In this document: one piece after another, positions 25,910 to 33,799 of the stretch | How positions within the stretch are numbered: position 1 is the first letter of the stretch | Layout: each line of letters starts with the position of its first letter | From: Pseudomonas sp. KNUC1026 | GTDB taxonomy: Bacteria > Pseudomonadota > Gammaproteobacteria > Pseudomonadales > Pseudomonadaceae | NCBI RefSeq assembly: GCF_021650705.1 | Contig: NZ_CP087138.1 | Location: forward strand, 310,001-374,000 | Length of the DNA stretch: 64,000 bases | Direction of reading: 5' to 3' | Made by a program: the position numbers and the translations under genes | The notes under the pieces: generated by a model | The model's database searches: none | What the model saw: the letters and a program-made list of their open reading frames with translations, nothing else | Told to the model about the DNA's origin: nothing

Positions 25910-26829
25910 AGGGTGAAGGTGAAACGTTCATCGCCGCGCACCAGCACGATCTGGTTGGCCTCGATGCGTTCGAGCACCCAGCGATCATCCAGCGCTGAAC
26001 CGGGGTAGAGGCGTTTGCCACTGCCGTCGATCACGTACGGGTTGGGGCCTGCCCACACGGCCTGGAAGCGTACGCGCGGGGTGTCGCTTGCAGCGTGCTG
26101 AGTGACGTCGCCGCGCAGGCCCAGCTGTGGGCCGAAGCGGCTGTCGAAGCCTTGTTGCACGCTGTTCCAGCGCGCCTTTTGTGCGGGCATGAAGTTGCCA
26201 TGGGCGATCACCTGGTGGTCGCCGGTTTCACTGCTGATGCTGCTCAAGCCTGCCTGGCGCAGTTGTTCATCGAGCCAGGCTTTCGCCTGGGCGGGCGTCG
26301 CTGGCGGGGTTACTGCCTGCGGTGCGGATGCGGCCTGGGCGGGTGCCGCTTGCTGTGCCGGCTGGCGCAGGGCAAAGGCCGACACGCACACCAGCAGCAA
26401 TGCCAGCGCCACCAGCCAGTGCGGCTGCCAGCGAGTGGCGGGGCGCGGGGCGACGGCCTGGGGCGCATGCAGCTTCAGCTCCGCCTGCCCCATGCGCAGG
26501 CGCAGGGGCAGCCGCGCGCGATGGCCGTGGCCTTGCTGAAGTGTCCACGGGCTCTGGCCCGGCGTGTTGATTTCGACACTGCCGCCCACCGCTTCGAGCG
26601 TGAGCTGGTTGCCTTCTGGCCGGATGCGCAAATGCAGCGGCGCGACGGCCGGGTCGTGCAGCACCAGGTCGGCGGCTTCGCCGCTGCCAAGCTGGTACAG
26701 GTCGCGGTCCAGCGCCAGGGAAACGCCCTGGTGCAGGCCGGCTGTGATGTCGAGCACCGTAGTGCCCGGGCTCGCTGCCGTGAAACGCGGCAGCCGAGCG
26801 GAAGAAGTCAGGGCTGTCATGGTCGCCAT
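25906..26829 (-). CDS. sctD: SctD, T3SS inner-membrane ring protein
   Basis: A 307-residue single-pass protein. Residues about 20-120 resemble a cytoplasmic FHA-like domain (YQLGSGEAADLVLHDPAVAP, LHLRIRPEGNQLTLEA). One membrane helix follows (HWLVALALLLVCVSAFAL, about 137-154), then a periplasmic ring-building region ending in VLERIEANQIVLVRGDERFT. This domain order is that of YscD/HrpQ/PrgH, though shorter than most. A second in-frame ATG lies three codons downstream of 26829 and could be the true start. It follows the 53-aa gene after an 84-bp gap that contains a strong hairpin. Confidence 0.82.
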   Translation of the reverse strand: MATMTALTSSARLPRFTAASPGTTVLDITAGLHQGVSLALDRDLYQLGSGEAADLVLHDPAVAPLHLRIRPEGNQLTLEAVGGSVEINTPGQSPWTLQQGHGHRARLPLRLRMGQAELKLHAPQAVAPRPATRWQPHWLVALALLLVCVSAFALRQPAQQAAPAQAASAPQAVTPPATPAQAKAWLDEQLRQAGLSSISSETGDHQVIAHGNFMPAQKARWNSVQQGFDSRFGPQLGLRGDVTQHAASDTPRVRFQAVWAGPNPYVIDGSGKRLYPGSALDDRWVLERIEANQIVLVRGDERFTFTL

Positions 26830-26880
26830 ACCACCGTTCTATCCGCAAAGGGTTACAGCTGGTGGCGCGAAACGCCTGGT

Positions 26881-26907
26881 GTGCGGGGCGGCTTGCGCCG
26901 CCCGCAC
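26881..26907 (-). terminator. Strong intra-operon hairpin after the 53-aa gene
   Basis: GTGCGGGGCGGC and GCCGCCCGCAC pair around TTGC with one bulged G. The hairpin lies 7 bp beyond the stop codon of the 53-aa gene and before sctD. It lacks a T run on the transcribed strand, so it is more likely an attenuator or 3'-end stabiliser that lets the first gene be expressed above the rest than a full terminator. Confidence 0.45.
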
Positions 26908-26913
26908 GGTGCA

Positions 26914-27075
26914 TCAGTTCTGCGGACGCTGTTTGGTCGCGTCGAGCTCGGCCTTCTTGGCGGTCGAGATCTCGGTGATCTTCGCGGACTTCTCGATGGC
27001 CATGTTGAAGGTGGCTTCCATCTTGGCGATGGCGGCGTCAGAGTTGCCCGAGCTTACTGGTGGGGTATCAGCCAT
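26914..27075 (-). CDS. First gene of the T3SS operon: 53-aa helical protein, needle candidate
   Basis: MADTPPVSSGNSDAAIAKME starts a 53-residue protein preceded by AGGAG 7 bases before ATG 27075. The frame is open upstream to 27192 but that part has no ribosome site. Residues 12-46 form one long amphipathic helix rich in Ala, Lys and Glu; there is no signal peptide and no cysteine. A small helical, signal-less protein in leading position, separated from the next gene by a hairpin, is what one expects of an abundant needle subunit (SctF) or its co-chaperone (SctE). Sequence alone does not decide; it is short for SctF and lacks an obvious C-terminal needle motif. Confidence 0.7.
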   Translation of the reverse strand: MADTPPVSSGNSDAAIAKMEATFNMAIEKSAKITEISTAKKAELDATKQRPQN

Positions 27076-27225
27076 GATGTTTCTCCTAGCAAGGTAGAGG
27101 GTTCGGATCGGTCGCCTCAGCCGCGATGAGCGAGCTGAAACTTGTTGCACACCGCAGTCAGTGCCTGATGAAGCCGAAGGCCTGCGCTGCACGATTCAAA
27201 TACTACGCAGGGGTGTTTGTCGCGG

Positions 27226-27245
27226 GCTGTGAAATGTTGTGAAAA
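27226..27245 (+). promoter_or_regulatory. Phased direct repeat TGTGAAA, copy 1
   Basis: GCTGTGAAATGTTGTGAAAA holds TGTGAAA at 27228 and again at 27238, exactly 10 bp apart; a degenerate TGCGAAA follows in phase at 27258. Such helical-turn direct repeats are the typical target of PhoB/OmpR winged-helix domains like that of the regulator at 8958. Confidence 0.5.
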
Positions 27246-27390
27246 GTTTAGGAAGGTTGCGAAATGGCGGGTTGTTTGAATAAAAATAAATTTCAACCCG
27301 TTGATTTATCGATGGTTAATCGATAAGCCAAATTATGGGCGTCGAATTCATGTCGCAAACTGTTGTTGCCTGGAGTTCATTGTTGGCGTC

Positions 27391-27410
27391 GCTGTGAAAC
27401 CTTGTGAAAA
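27391..27410 (+). promoter_or_regulatory. Phased direct repeat TGTGAAA, copy 2
   Basis: GCTGTGAAACCTTGTGAAAA is identical to copy 1 outside the two central bases, with TGTGAAA at 27393 and 27403. Both copies have the same orientation, 165 bp apart, one near each divergent transcript. Binding by the island's own regulator is inference. Confidence 0.5.
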
Positions 27411-27561
27411 CACACTCGAAAAACTGTTATTTAAAACTTTCGCTGTTATGTTGCTTGACAGGCATTTTGTCATAAAAGCCAACTTTCCCTCGGTAAGGGT
27501 CGGCCCGGTGGCGCGCTGATCTGCGAGGGTTTGCGCCCCGTCATTGAGGAGAGCGAGCACT

Positions 27562-30500
27562 ATGTCCACCAGCCCGGTCAATCAGGTCCCCGATTCGAAA
27601 CTGCCCAAGAGCAACCCGCTGTCGTTCATCAAGGTGCTCGAAAGCCGCCAGCGCAGCACGGCCAGCTACCGGCCCGCCGCCGTCGACGAAAAGGCCCCGG
27701 GCCTGGGTGATTTTTCCGAGATCGAGAAGCCCGGCCAGGCCGGTGCCGACACCATTCGCTACGTCACCAAGGACGGCGACCATGTGATCGTCTCCAAGTC
27801 CACCACCCCCGAACTGTTCAAGCGCCTGGAGGCGATCCAGGGCCAGGTGGCGGGCGTGAACCAGAGCCTGAAGGATGGCTATGCATTGGCGGCAAGCGAC
27901 GCCAAAGCCCCTGAGAGCATCAGCGAGAGGCTCATCGGCCCGCCGGGCGAGGTAGGCGAGGGGCTGATCCGTTATGTCGACGCCGACGGCAAGAAGGTCA
28001 TCGTGTCGGAGCAGGACAACCCTGAGCTGTTCAAGCAACTGAGCGAAGATTTCAAAGCCCTCTCCGGGATCAATGCCAGCGAAAAAGACGGCTACGTGCG
28101 TGCCGGCGCTGACGCCAAGGCACCGGACAAGCTCACCGACATCCGTTTCGTCGGGCCTGAGGATGAAGCGGGCCCGGGGCTGATCCGTTTCGAGACCCAG
28201 GATGGCAAGAAGGTGGTGGTGTCCAAGCGGGACAACCCGACGCTGTTCGAATTCGCGCTCAACGCCCGCGAGCAGATTCAGGGCAAGGACAAGAGCCGTG
28301 ATGACGGCTACCGCGTTGCCGGCGACAACGAAACCTGGCCTCCTTTCGGCGGCACGACCATCGGCCCGCCCGACGAGATGGGCCCGAACCTGATCCGCTA
28401 TGAGCATAATGGCGAAAAGGTGGTGGTCGCCCGCGAAGACAACCCCAAGCTTTTCGATCACCTGGCTGGCATGTACAGGGTGATGACCGACCCGGACAAG
28501 AAGAGCGCCGTGGAAGGCGCGCTCAACGGCGGGGCGGTGCTGGACGATGCCAATTCACCGTTGCCGGGCTTGAACGACATCACCGACTTCTCCTGGCAGG
28601 TGGGCGAAGAGGGCAGCGTGCTCAGCTACAAGACCCAGGACGGCAAGCAGCATGTGGTCAGCAAGGACGTGGCGCCCGAGCAGTTCAAGCAGGTGGAGAA
28701 GGTGCGCGAGACCTGGGCCAAGATCCACGACAGCGAAGCGCAGGGCTACAAGCTCGCCGGGCCGAATGATTTCGTGAAAAACCAGGACATGACCTTTGGC
28801 TCGCCTGACGAGCTGGGCGACGGCCTGATCCGCTATCAGAACGATGACGGCAAGTTCATCGTTTCCAAGGACATCAGCCCGCAGCTTTACGAGGATGTGC
28901 TGGCTCGGTGGACCGGCGCTACCGAAGGTGAGGTCGACAACACCCGCAGCTCGCACAAATTGCCGCCTGAGAAAGAGGTGGACGTGCTCAACCTGGGCAC
29001 CGGCGAGCACGCCGACCCTAAGGACCCCAAGTCGCCGGAGCTCAGCGTCAGCGAGCTGGCCACCCAGAAGCTGATCGAGGATTACCGCAAAGGCGTGGAA
29101 GACGGCTCGATCGCCAAGGACGACCCGCGCGCCAAGCTGGTGCGTGCCCTCGAGGCTCAGGCCGCTTATTCCAACGGCCACGGCATCACTGGCTACACCG
29201 AAGACCAAGGCGCGTTCGGCGGCACCTGGCGTGAATTCAGCGACGGGCAAACCCAGCTGACCAGCGCCGACATGCACGACATCATCGACGGGCCCAAGCT
29301 CAAGGAAACGATCGGCAAGCTGTTCTCCGACCCGACCATCGCCAAGGACTACAAGGACCGCATGAACGCGGCGATCGACAAGATCCCCAACAAGGACGAG
29401 GTCAAGAAAAAGCTGCAAGACATGGTGGGCGAGCACCGAGACGACTACGTCGCCTACCTCAACGATCTGAAGAAGCAGGGCAAGGTCACCGAAGCTCAGG
29501 AAGACCTTTCCAACACGCTGACGTCGCTGTCGATGTTCGACCCGGACGCCGCCACCAAGGCCGCCCAGGACATCCAGGCCGATGGCCTGACCGTCGACCT
29601 CAACGAGTTGATCGCCGATCCGAGCAAGATCAGCGAAGACAACAAGGAGCTGGCGACCAAGGACCTGTTCGGCCTGCTCAAGAGTGTGCTCAAGGGGGAG
29701 CTGCTCGACCTGCCGCGGCGCACCCAGGAAACCATCGAGAAATTCCTCGAAGAGGGCTTCAAGGACAAGAGAACCACTTCAGCGGTGAGCAAGGCGCTCG
29801 AAGAGCTGGGCGAAGCCTACAAGACCAACGGCAGCATCTCCGAGGCCGACATCAAGACCGCGCTGTCCAAGTCCTATGTGCCCATCGCCGATCGCGGCAA
29901 GCTGGGCGAGGTGTTCAGCGCCCTGAATACCAAGGGCATTCTGGGTTCGATGGGCGCCGGGGTGTCGCTGTTCTCGGGTATCTATCAGCTTGTGGGCAAC
30001 GGCGGGAAGCTGGCCGAAACCGACCTGCAACGCCTGTCGATCGCCAAGGACTTTCTCAGCTTCGCCGGTGCCGGCAGCCATTTCGTACGGCTGGGTGACA
30101 AGGTGGCCGAGCTGGTGGGCAAAGGCGGCATGGTGGATTTCCTCGGGCTGGACAAGACCCTGCCTGAAATCTGGGGCAAGGGTGGCTCGTCGCCGATGGT
30201 CGATGTGCGTGATCCCAAGATCTCTGCGGAGATGAAGACCAAGATCAGCAGTGCACTGGACATCACCCCCGACATCTCGACCATCCTCGGCGATGGCAAA
30301 GGCACGTTTGCGGACGCTGCGAAAATCCAGGGCAGCATCACCGAGCGGCTTGACGATACGGTCAAGCTCGGGGCTGGCAAGGCCGCGAAAATCGCCGGTT
30401 CAGTCATCAAGGTGCTGGGGCCGGCGACCGACATCGCCGGCGGGTTCGCCGACATCGTGCTGGGTGCGTTCACCATCAAGAGCGGCATAGAAACCAACGA

Positions 30501-31326
30501 CGCACTGGCCAAGGCCCAGGGCGGCCTGCAGATCGCGGCCGGGGCCTTCGGTGCGTCGGCCGGCGTGCTCGGTGGCGCGGCGCTCATTGGCGCAGGCTCC
30601 GCCGCGGCGCTTGCCGGCCCGTTCTTTCTGGTGGGTGTGGCGCTGGCGGTGGTGGGCGGGATCATCGGTTACTTCGTCGACCACAACAAAAAGCAGAAGG
30701 CCACCGAGAAGGAAAACGACTGGTACCGCGACCTGGCTGCCGATGGCCTGCTGCAGGACAACTGGGGCGACAAGGTCGAATACGCCCACTACTCGATCTA
30801 CCACTACGGTGGCCGAGAGGCGCCGGAAGACGACAGCCTGTTCCGCTTCCAGCAAAACGAATGGCAGCACTTCGACGAAACGCCGCAGGAAAACGGCTCC
30901 TCGGCCAACCGCCTGGATGAATCCCGGCACAAGGATGAAAACGGCATCGTTGGCTACAACACCAACGGCACGGCGATGAAGGAGTACGGCAAAGCGTTCT
31001 ACGAGAAGAACAAGGAGACGCTGGACTACATCCATTCGCGCTGGGACGACTGGAACGGCTCGGACAAGATCGTCAGCGACAAGGACCTGCGCAAGATTGC
31101 CGCCGGCAGCGATGAGAAGGAGAAGAAAGCCGCGCAGTTCCTGCTCGACAACAAAGGCTTCTTCGACATGCTCGATACGTTCTGGAAGCGTGATGGTGCT
31201 GACGGCAAGCTGAGCACGGACGACCTGGAGGCTTACTTGAAGCTGGTCGGGGGGATGGAGATCAAGGAAGGCGACAGTGTGTTCTTCGATTCCGAATACA
31301 CCGATGGGAAGAAGTTCGGAGAGTAG
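27562..31326 (+). CDS. Giant HrpK-like putative T3SS translocator/effector with six N-terminal repeats
   Basis: A 1254-residue protein from ATG 27562 (AGGAG upstream). There is no signal peptide, as expected for a T3SS substrate. Residues about 60-455 carry six copies of a roughly 70-residue module whose core reads like GLIRYVDADGKKVIVSEQDN then PELF; cores start near residues 64, 135, 207, 276, 353 and 422. A long helical middle follows. Residues about 955-1040 hold Gly/Ala-rich membrane segments (GGAALIGAGSAAALAGPFFL), then WYRDLAADGLLQDNWGDKVE, which resembles the HrpK C-terminal domain. EF-hand-like DGADGKLSTDDLE lies near the end. HrpK-type proteins are proposed translocators. It is divergent from the sct operon and shares its promoter region. 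Confidence 0.8.
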   Translation: MSTSPVNQVPDSKLPKSNPLSFIKVLESRQRSTASYRPAAVDEKAPGLGDFSEIEKPGQAGADTIRYVTKDGDHVIVSKSTTPELFKRLEAIQGQVAGVNQSLKDGYALAASDAKAPESISERLIGPPGEVGEGLIRYVDADGKKVIVSEQDNPELFKQLSEDFKALSGINASEKDGYVRAGADAKAPDKLTDIRFVGPEDEAGPGLIRFETQDGKKVVVSKRDNPTLFEFALNAREQIQGKDKSRDDGYRVAGDNETWPPFGGTTIGPPDEMGPNLIRYEHNGEKVVVAREDNPKLFDHLAGMYRVMTDPDKKSAVEGALNGGAVLDDANSPLPGLNDITDFSWQVGEEGSVLSYKTQDGKQHVVSKDVAPEQFKQVEKVRETWAKIHDSEAQGYKLAGPNDFVKNQDMTFGSPDELGDGLIRYQNDDGKFIVSKDISPQLYEDVLARWTGATEGEVDNTRSSHKLPPEKEVDVLNLGTGEHADPKDPKSPELSVSELATQKLIEDYRKGVEDGSIAKDDPRAKLVRALEAQAAYSNGHGITGYTEDQGAFGGTWREFSDGQTQLTSADMHDIIDGPKLKETIGKLFSDPTIAKDYKDRMNAAIDKIPNKDEVKKKLQDMVGEHRDDYVAYLNDLKKQGKVTEAQEDLSNTLTSLSMFDPDAATKAAQDIQADGLTVDLNELIADPSKISEDNKELATKDLFGLLKSVLKGELLDLPRRTQETIEKFLEEGFKDKRTTSAVSKALEELGEAYKTNGSISEADIKTALSKSYVPIADRGKLGEVFSALNTKGILGSMGAGVSLFSGIYQLVGNGGKLAETDLQRLSIAKDFLSFAGAGSHFVRLGDKVAELVGKGGMVDFLGLDKTLPEIWGKGGSSPMVDVRDPKISAEMKTKISSALDITPDISTILGDGKGTFADAAKIQGSITERLDDTVKLGAGKAAKIAGSVIKVLGPATDIAGGFADIVLGAFTIKSGIETNDALAKAQGGLQIAAGAFGASAGVLGGAALIGAGSAAALAGPFFLVGVALAVVGGIIGYFVDHNKKQKATEKENDWYRDLAADGLLQDNWGDKVEYAHYSIYHYGGREAPEDDSLFRFQQNEWQHFDETPQENGSSANRLDESRHKDENGIVGYNTNGTAMKEYGKAFYEKNKETLDYIHSRWDDWNGSDKIVSDKDLRKIAAGSDEKEKKAAQFLLDNKGFFDMLDTFWKRDGADGKLSTDDLEAYLKLVGGMEIKEGDSVFFDSEYTDGKKFGE

Positions 31327-31352
31327 CGCCGGATTGTTCTGAAGATCGCCTG

Positions 31353-31494
31353 TCGCCCGTTGCACGGCGCCCGGCGAGCCGGCCTCCCACTGCATGTTCC
31401 GAGTTTGCGGTTTCACATTTGGTAGGAGTTCACTGGTGGGAGTTCACACCGGTGGGAGGGCGGCTTGCCGCGCGACGAGCGCCGTGCACGGGCG
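31353..31494. repeat. REPIN-like inverted repeat pair
   Basis: GCCCGTTGCACGGCGC and CCGGCGAGCCGGCCTCCCAC on the left (31353-31393) are matched in inverse orientation by GGTGGGAGGGCGGCTTGCCG and GCCGTGCACGGGC on the right (31451-31494). The centre holds GGTGGGAGTTCAC-like direct copies. The same elements recur at 61033-61217. This is the usual form of mobile REP doublets of Pseudomonas, which sit between genes; here it follows the hrpK-like gene. Confidence 0.65.
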
Positions 31495-31513
31495 CAGTGC
31501 AACGGCCCAACCC

Positions 31514-32437
31514 TCATTCCCCGCCGGCACGCAACCGGGCCAGGTCCCTGGACGGTGGCGCGCCGTACTGGCGGCTGTACTCGCGGCTGAACTGGGACGG
31601 GCTTTCATAGCCCACCCGGTAACACGCCGCAGCAGCTTCCAACCCTTCGTTGAACATCAACCGGCGGGCTTCCTGCAAGCGCAGCTGCTTTTGATACTGC
31701 AGCGGGCTCAGGTTGGTCACCGCCTTGAAACGGTGGTGCAAGGTCGACACGCTCAGGTTCACCCGGCGTGCCAGGTCATCAATGCGCAGCGGCTGGTGAA
31801 AATGCCCGTTGAGCCAATCCACTGCCTGGCTCACCCGGTGGGTCTGGCTGTTGCACAGGGCGATTTCATACAGCCGATGGCCCTGTTTGCCGCGCAGCAG
31901 GCGGTAGAGAATCTCGCGCCGAATCAGCGGCGCAAGCATCGGGATATCGCGCGGGGTATCAGCCAGCCGTACCAGGCGCAGCAGTGCATCGAGCAGCGTC
32001 GCCTCCAGCGGCTCGACGTACAGCCCGCGCTCGGCAGGGCGTGTGGGCACGCCTTGCGGGCCGGCGTCGGCGATCAACTGGGTAATTTCGGCCGGGTCGA
32101 TGTCCAGCCGCACCAGCAGGCTCGGGTCTTCGGGGGTCGCGTTGAGCAATCGCCCGCTGACTGGCATCGCCACCGACACCACCAGGTAATGCAGCGGGTC
32201 GTACACATAGCGCTCATCGCCCAGATACACCTCCTTGCTGCCATGTGCGAACACGCACAGCGCAGGCTGGGCGATGGTGGCCGCCGAAGGCCGGCAATGC
32301 TCGTAACGGGTCAGGTGCAGGTCGGGCACCGCGCAGGGGCAGCACACATGGCCTTCGGGCGTGCTGTGGGTGTGGCGGCGGATCAGCCCGGCCAGTTCCT
32401 GGCGCTGGGCTTCGAGATGGCTAGCGGGGGAGGGCAT
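31514..32437 (-). CDS. AraC-family transcriptional regulator
   Basis: A 307-residue regulator from ATG 32437, which has CGGAG 8 bases upstream; the longer frame to 32647 is not needed. The N-terminal domain (CVFAHGSKEVYLGDERYVYD, PLHYLVVSVAMPVSG) is the AraC_N type found in YqhC-like activators of oxidoreductase genes. The C-terminus carries the two helix-turn-helices (LRIDDLARRVNLSVSTLHHR; ACYRVGYESPSQFSREYSRQ). It is divergent from the ABM-domain gene and may regulate it or the flavin reductase beyond. Confidence 0.88.
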   Translation of the reverse strand: MPSPASHLEAQRQELAGLIRRHTHSTPEGHVCCPCAVPDLHLTRYEHCRPSAATIAQPALCVFAHGSKEVYLGDERYVYDPLHYLVVSVAMPVSGRLLNATPEDPSLLVRLDIDPAEITQLIADAGPQGVPTRPAERGLYVEPLEATLLDALLRLVRLADTPRDIPMLAPLIRREILYRLLRGKQGHRLYEIALCNSQTHRVSQAVDWLNGHFHQPLRIDDLARRVNLSVSTLHHRFKAVTNLSPLQYQKQLRLQEARRLMFNEGLEAAAACYRVGYESPSQFSREYSRQYGAPPSRDLARLRAGGE

Positions 32438-32735
32438 GGCACGCTCCGGAAGAGGCCGATGGCCGGGCCAACGATGGAGCAAAAGGTAGCTATAGGCAAA
32501 CGAGGGGTGGTAGGCCATTCCTGCGAAATGCTTGCCCGATTCTGCCTTGTGCCGCTGCGATGGGTCTTTTTCGGCTGTGCTTGCGACAGGCAGTGCACCA
32601 CCTGGCAGATGGTTAAATGGGTCGTCGTGCAGAATCGGGCAAGCCACAGGCAGGATCGGGATAACGCACCGTTAACCCGGCCAGTATTCTCTATGGCTGT
32701 CAGAGTTTTCCGAAGGTCTACCAGGGAGAAACGCC

Positions 32736-33068
32736 ATGACTTCACTTCCCGCCGTCAGCCACTGTGTGTTCATCCGCGCCCGCCGCGGCCGCAGCGATGC
32801 ACTGGGCGAATGCCTGGGCCACCTGGCCAGCCGTACCCTCAAGGTGCCGGGTTGCCTGCACTGCGCGGCGCAAAGAGCGCTGCACGAAGAAGACACGTGG
32901 CTGCTCAGCGCTCAATGGGCCAGCGAAGAGGCGTCCAGCGCCTGGGTGCAGGCGCCGGGCGCAGATTGCTTCAGCCTGCTCGCCCGTGATGGGCTGATCA
33001 CCCACATCGATGTGCAGACCTTCGGCCAGGCCGTGCGCGCAGCCCCCGAGTTGCGCCGCGCCGGTTGA
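32736..33068 (+). CDS. Antibiotic-biosynthesis-monooxygenase (ABM) domain protein
   Basis: A 110-residue ferredoxin-like fold protein with the ABM layout: an N-terminal strand (HCVFIRARRGRSDALGECLG), helix, then VPGCLHCAAQRALHEEDTWL and WASEEASSAWVQAP. Members are small heme- or quinone-related monooxygenases or dimeric stress proteins; the substrate cannot be read. GGGAG stands 8 bases before its ATG. It converges directly on the flavin reductase gene at 33069 and is divergent from the AraC gene. Confidence 0.7.
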   Translation: MTSLPAVSHCVFIRARRGRSDALGECLGHLASRTLKVPGCLHCAAQRALHEEDTWLLSAQWASEEASSAWVQAPGADCFSLLARDGLITHIDVQTFGQAVRAAPELRRAG

Positions 33069-33686
33069 TCAAGCCTGCGGGCGCCTCATCTCGAAGCGTT
33101 CACCCAGGCGGAAATAATCGGCAGGCCCGCCGCCACGCAAGATGGGCTCGGCCGCCGCAGTGTCGTACACCCCTTCCTTTATCAGTGCCTTGGCGATATG
33201 CACCGCCACCACTTCACCCAGCACTATCCAGTTGGGCAGCAAGGCGCCCGCCGCTGTTTGCATCTGAATGATCTGGCTCACCTTGCATTCGAAGGCCACC
33301 GGGCTTTCCTGCACCCGTGGCGCTTTCACCTGCCGCGACGCGGCTGGGGTCAGGCCGGCCAGTTCGAACTCGCTGACCTTTGGCTCGACCGGCGCACTGC
33401 TTTGGTTCATCTGCTGGGCCAGCGCCCAGGTCGACAGGTTCCAGACGAACTCCCCGCTGCGCTCGATGTTGGTGAGGCTGTCCTTGCGCCCCAGGCTGCT
33501 GAAGCCAATGATCGGCGGGCTGTCGGCGAAGGCATTGAAGAAACTGTAGGGCGCCAGGTTCAGTACCCCTTCCGGGCTGCAGGACGACACCCAGCCAATC
33601 GGCCGTGGGGCAATGATCGCCTTGAAGGGGTCGTGCGCCAGGCCGTGGCCTGTGGCTGTTTCGTAATAGTGCATCGCATCGCTCAT
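33069..33686 (-). CDS. Flavin-reductase-like FMN-binding split-barrel protein
   Basis: A 205-residue protein starting MSDAMHYYETATGHGLAHDP. The segment APRPIGWVSSCSPEGVLNLA followed by PYSFFNAFADSPPIIGFSS is the FMN-binding signature of the flavin reductase/DIM6 family. It probably reduces or binds FMN for an oxygenase or acts on a small ester or quinone; the partner is not evident here, though the neighbouring ABM protein is a candidate. Confidence 0.85.
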   Translation of the reverse strand: MSDAMHYYETATGHGLAHDPFKAIIAPRPIGWVSSCSPEGVLNLAPYSFFNAFADSPPIIGFSSLGRKDSLTNIERSGEFVWNLSTWALAQQMNQSSAPVEPKVSEFELAGLTPAASRQVKAPRVQESPVAFECKVSQIIQMQTAAGALLPNWIVLGEVVAVHIAKALIKEGVYDTAAAEPILRGGGPADYFRLGERFEMRRPQA

Positions 33687-33799
33687 GGCGCGCTCCTGTC
33701 ATTGAATAGAGGCAGTTTGCCATAGCTCGTAACTGCATGTTGCGCAAAACCCCGGCCCCCGGATAAGGTGGCCCGCGTCTCGTTCAGCCTGGAGAACCC

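Larger units (their letters stand above)
27076..27561. promoter_or_regulatory. Divergent, AT-rich promoter region of the T3SS operon and hrpK-like gene
   Basis: About 490 bp, markedly AT-rich from 27190 to 27500. Two copies of GCTGTGAAANNTTGTGAAAA lie at 27226-27245 and 27391-27410. A perfect inverted repeat TTATCGAT-N5-ATCGATAA spans 27306-27326, and TGACA-N7-TGTCA spans 27456-27472. I find no HrpL box (GGAACC-N15/16-CCAC) and no obvious tts box. It must drive the sct operon leftward and the hrpK-like gene rightward. Confidence 0.65.

Noticed and set aside
27076..27561. HrpL box or tts box for the T3SS
   Set aside because: Searched by eye for GGAACC-N15/16-CCAC and for a tts-like element; no acceptable match.
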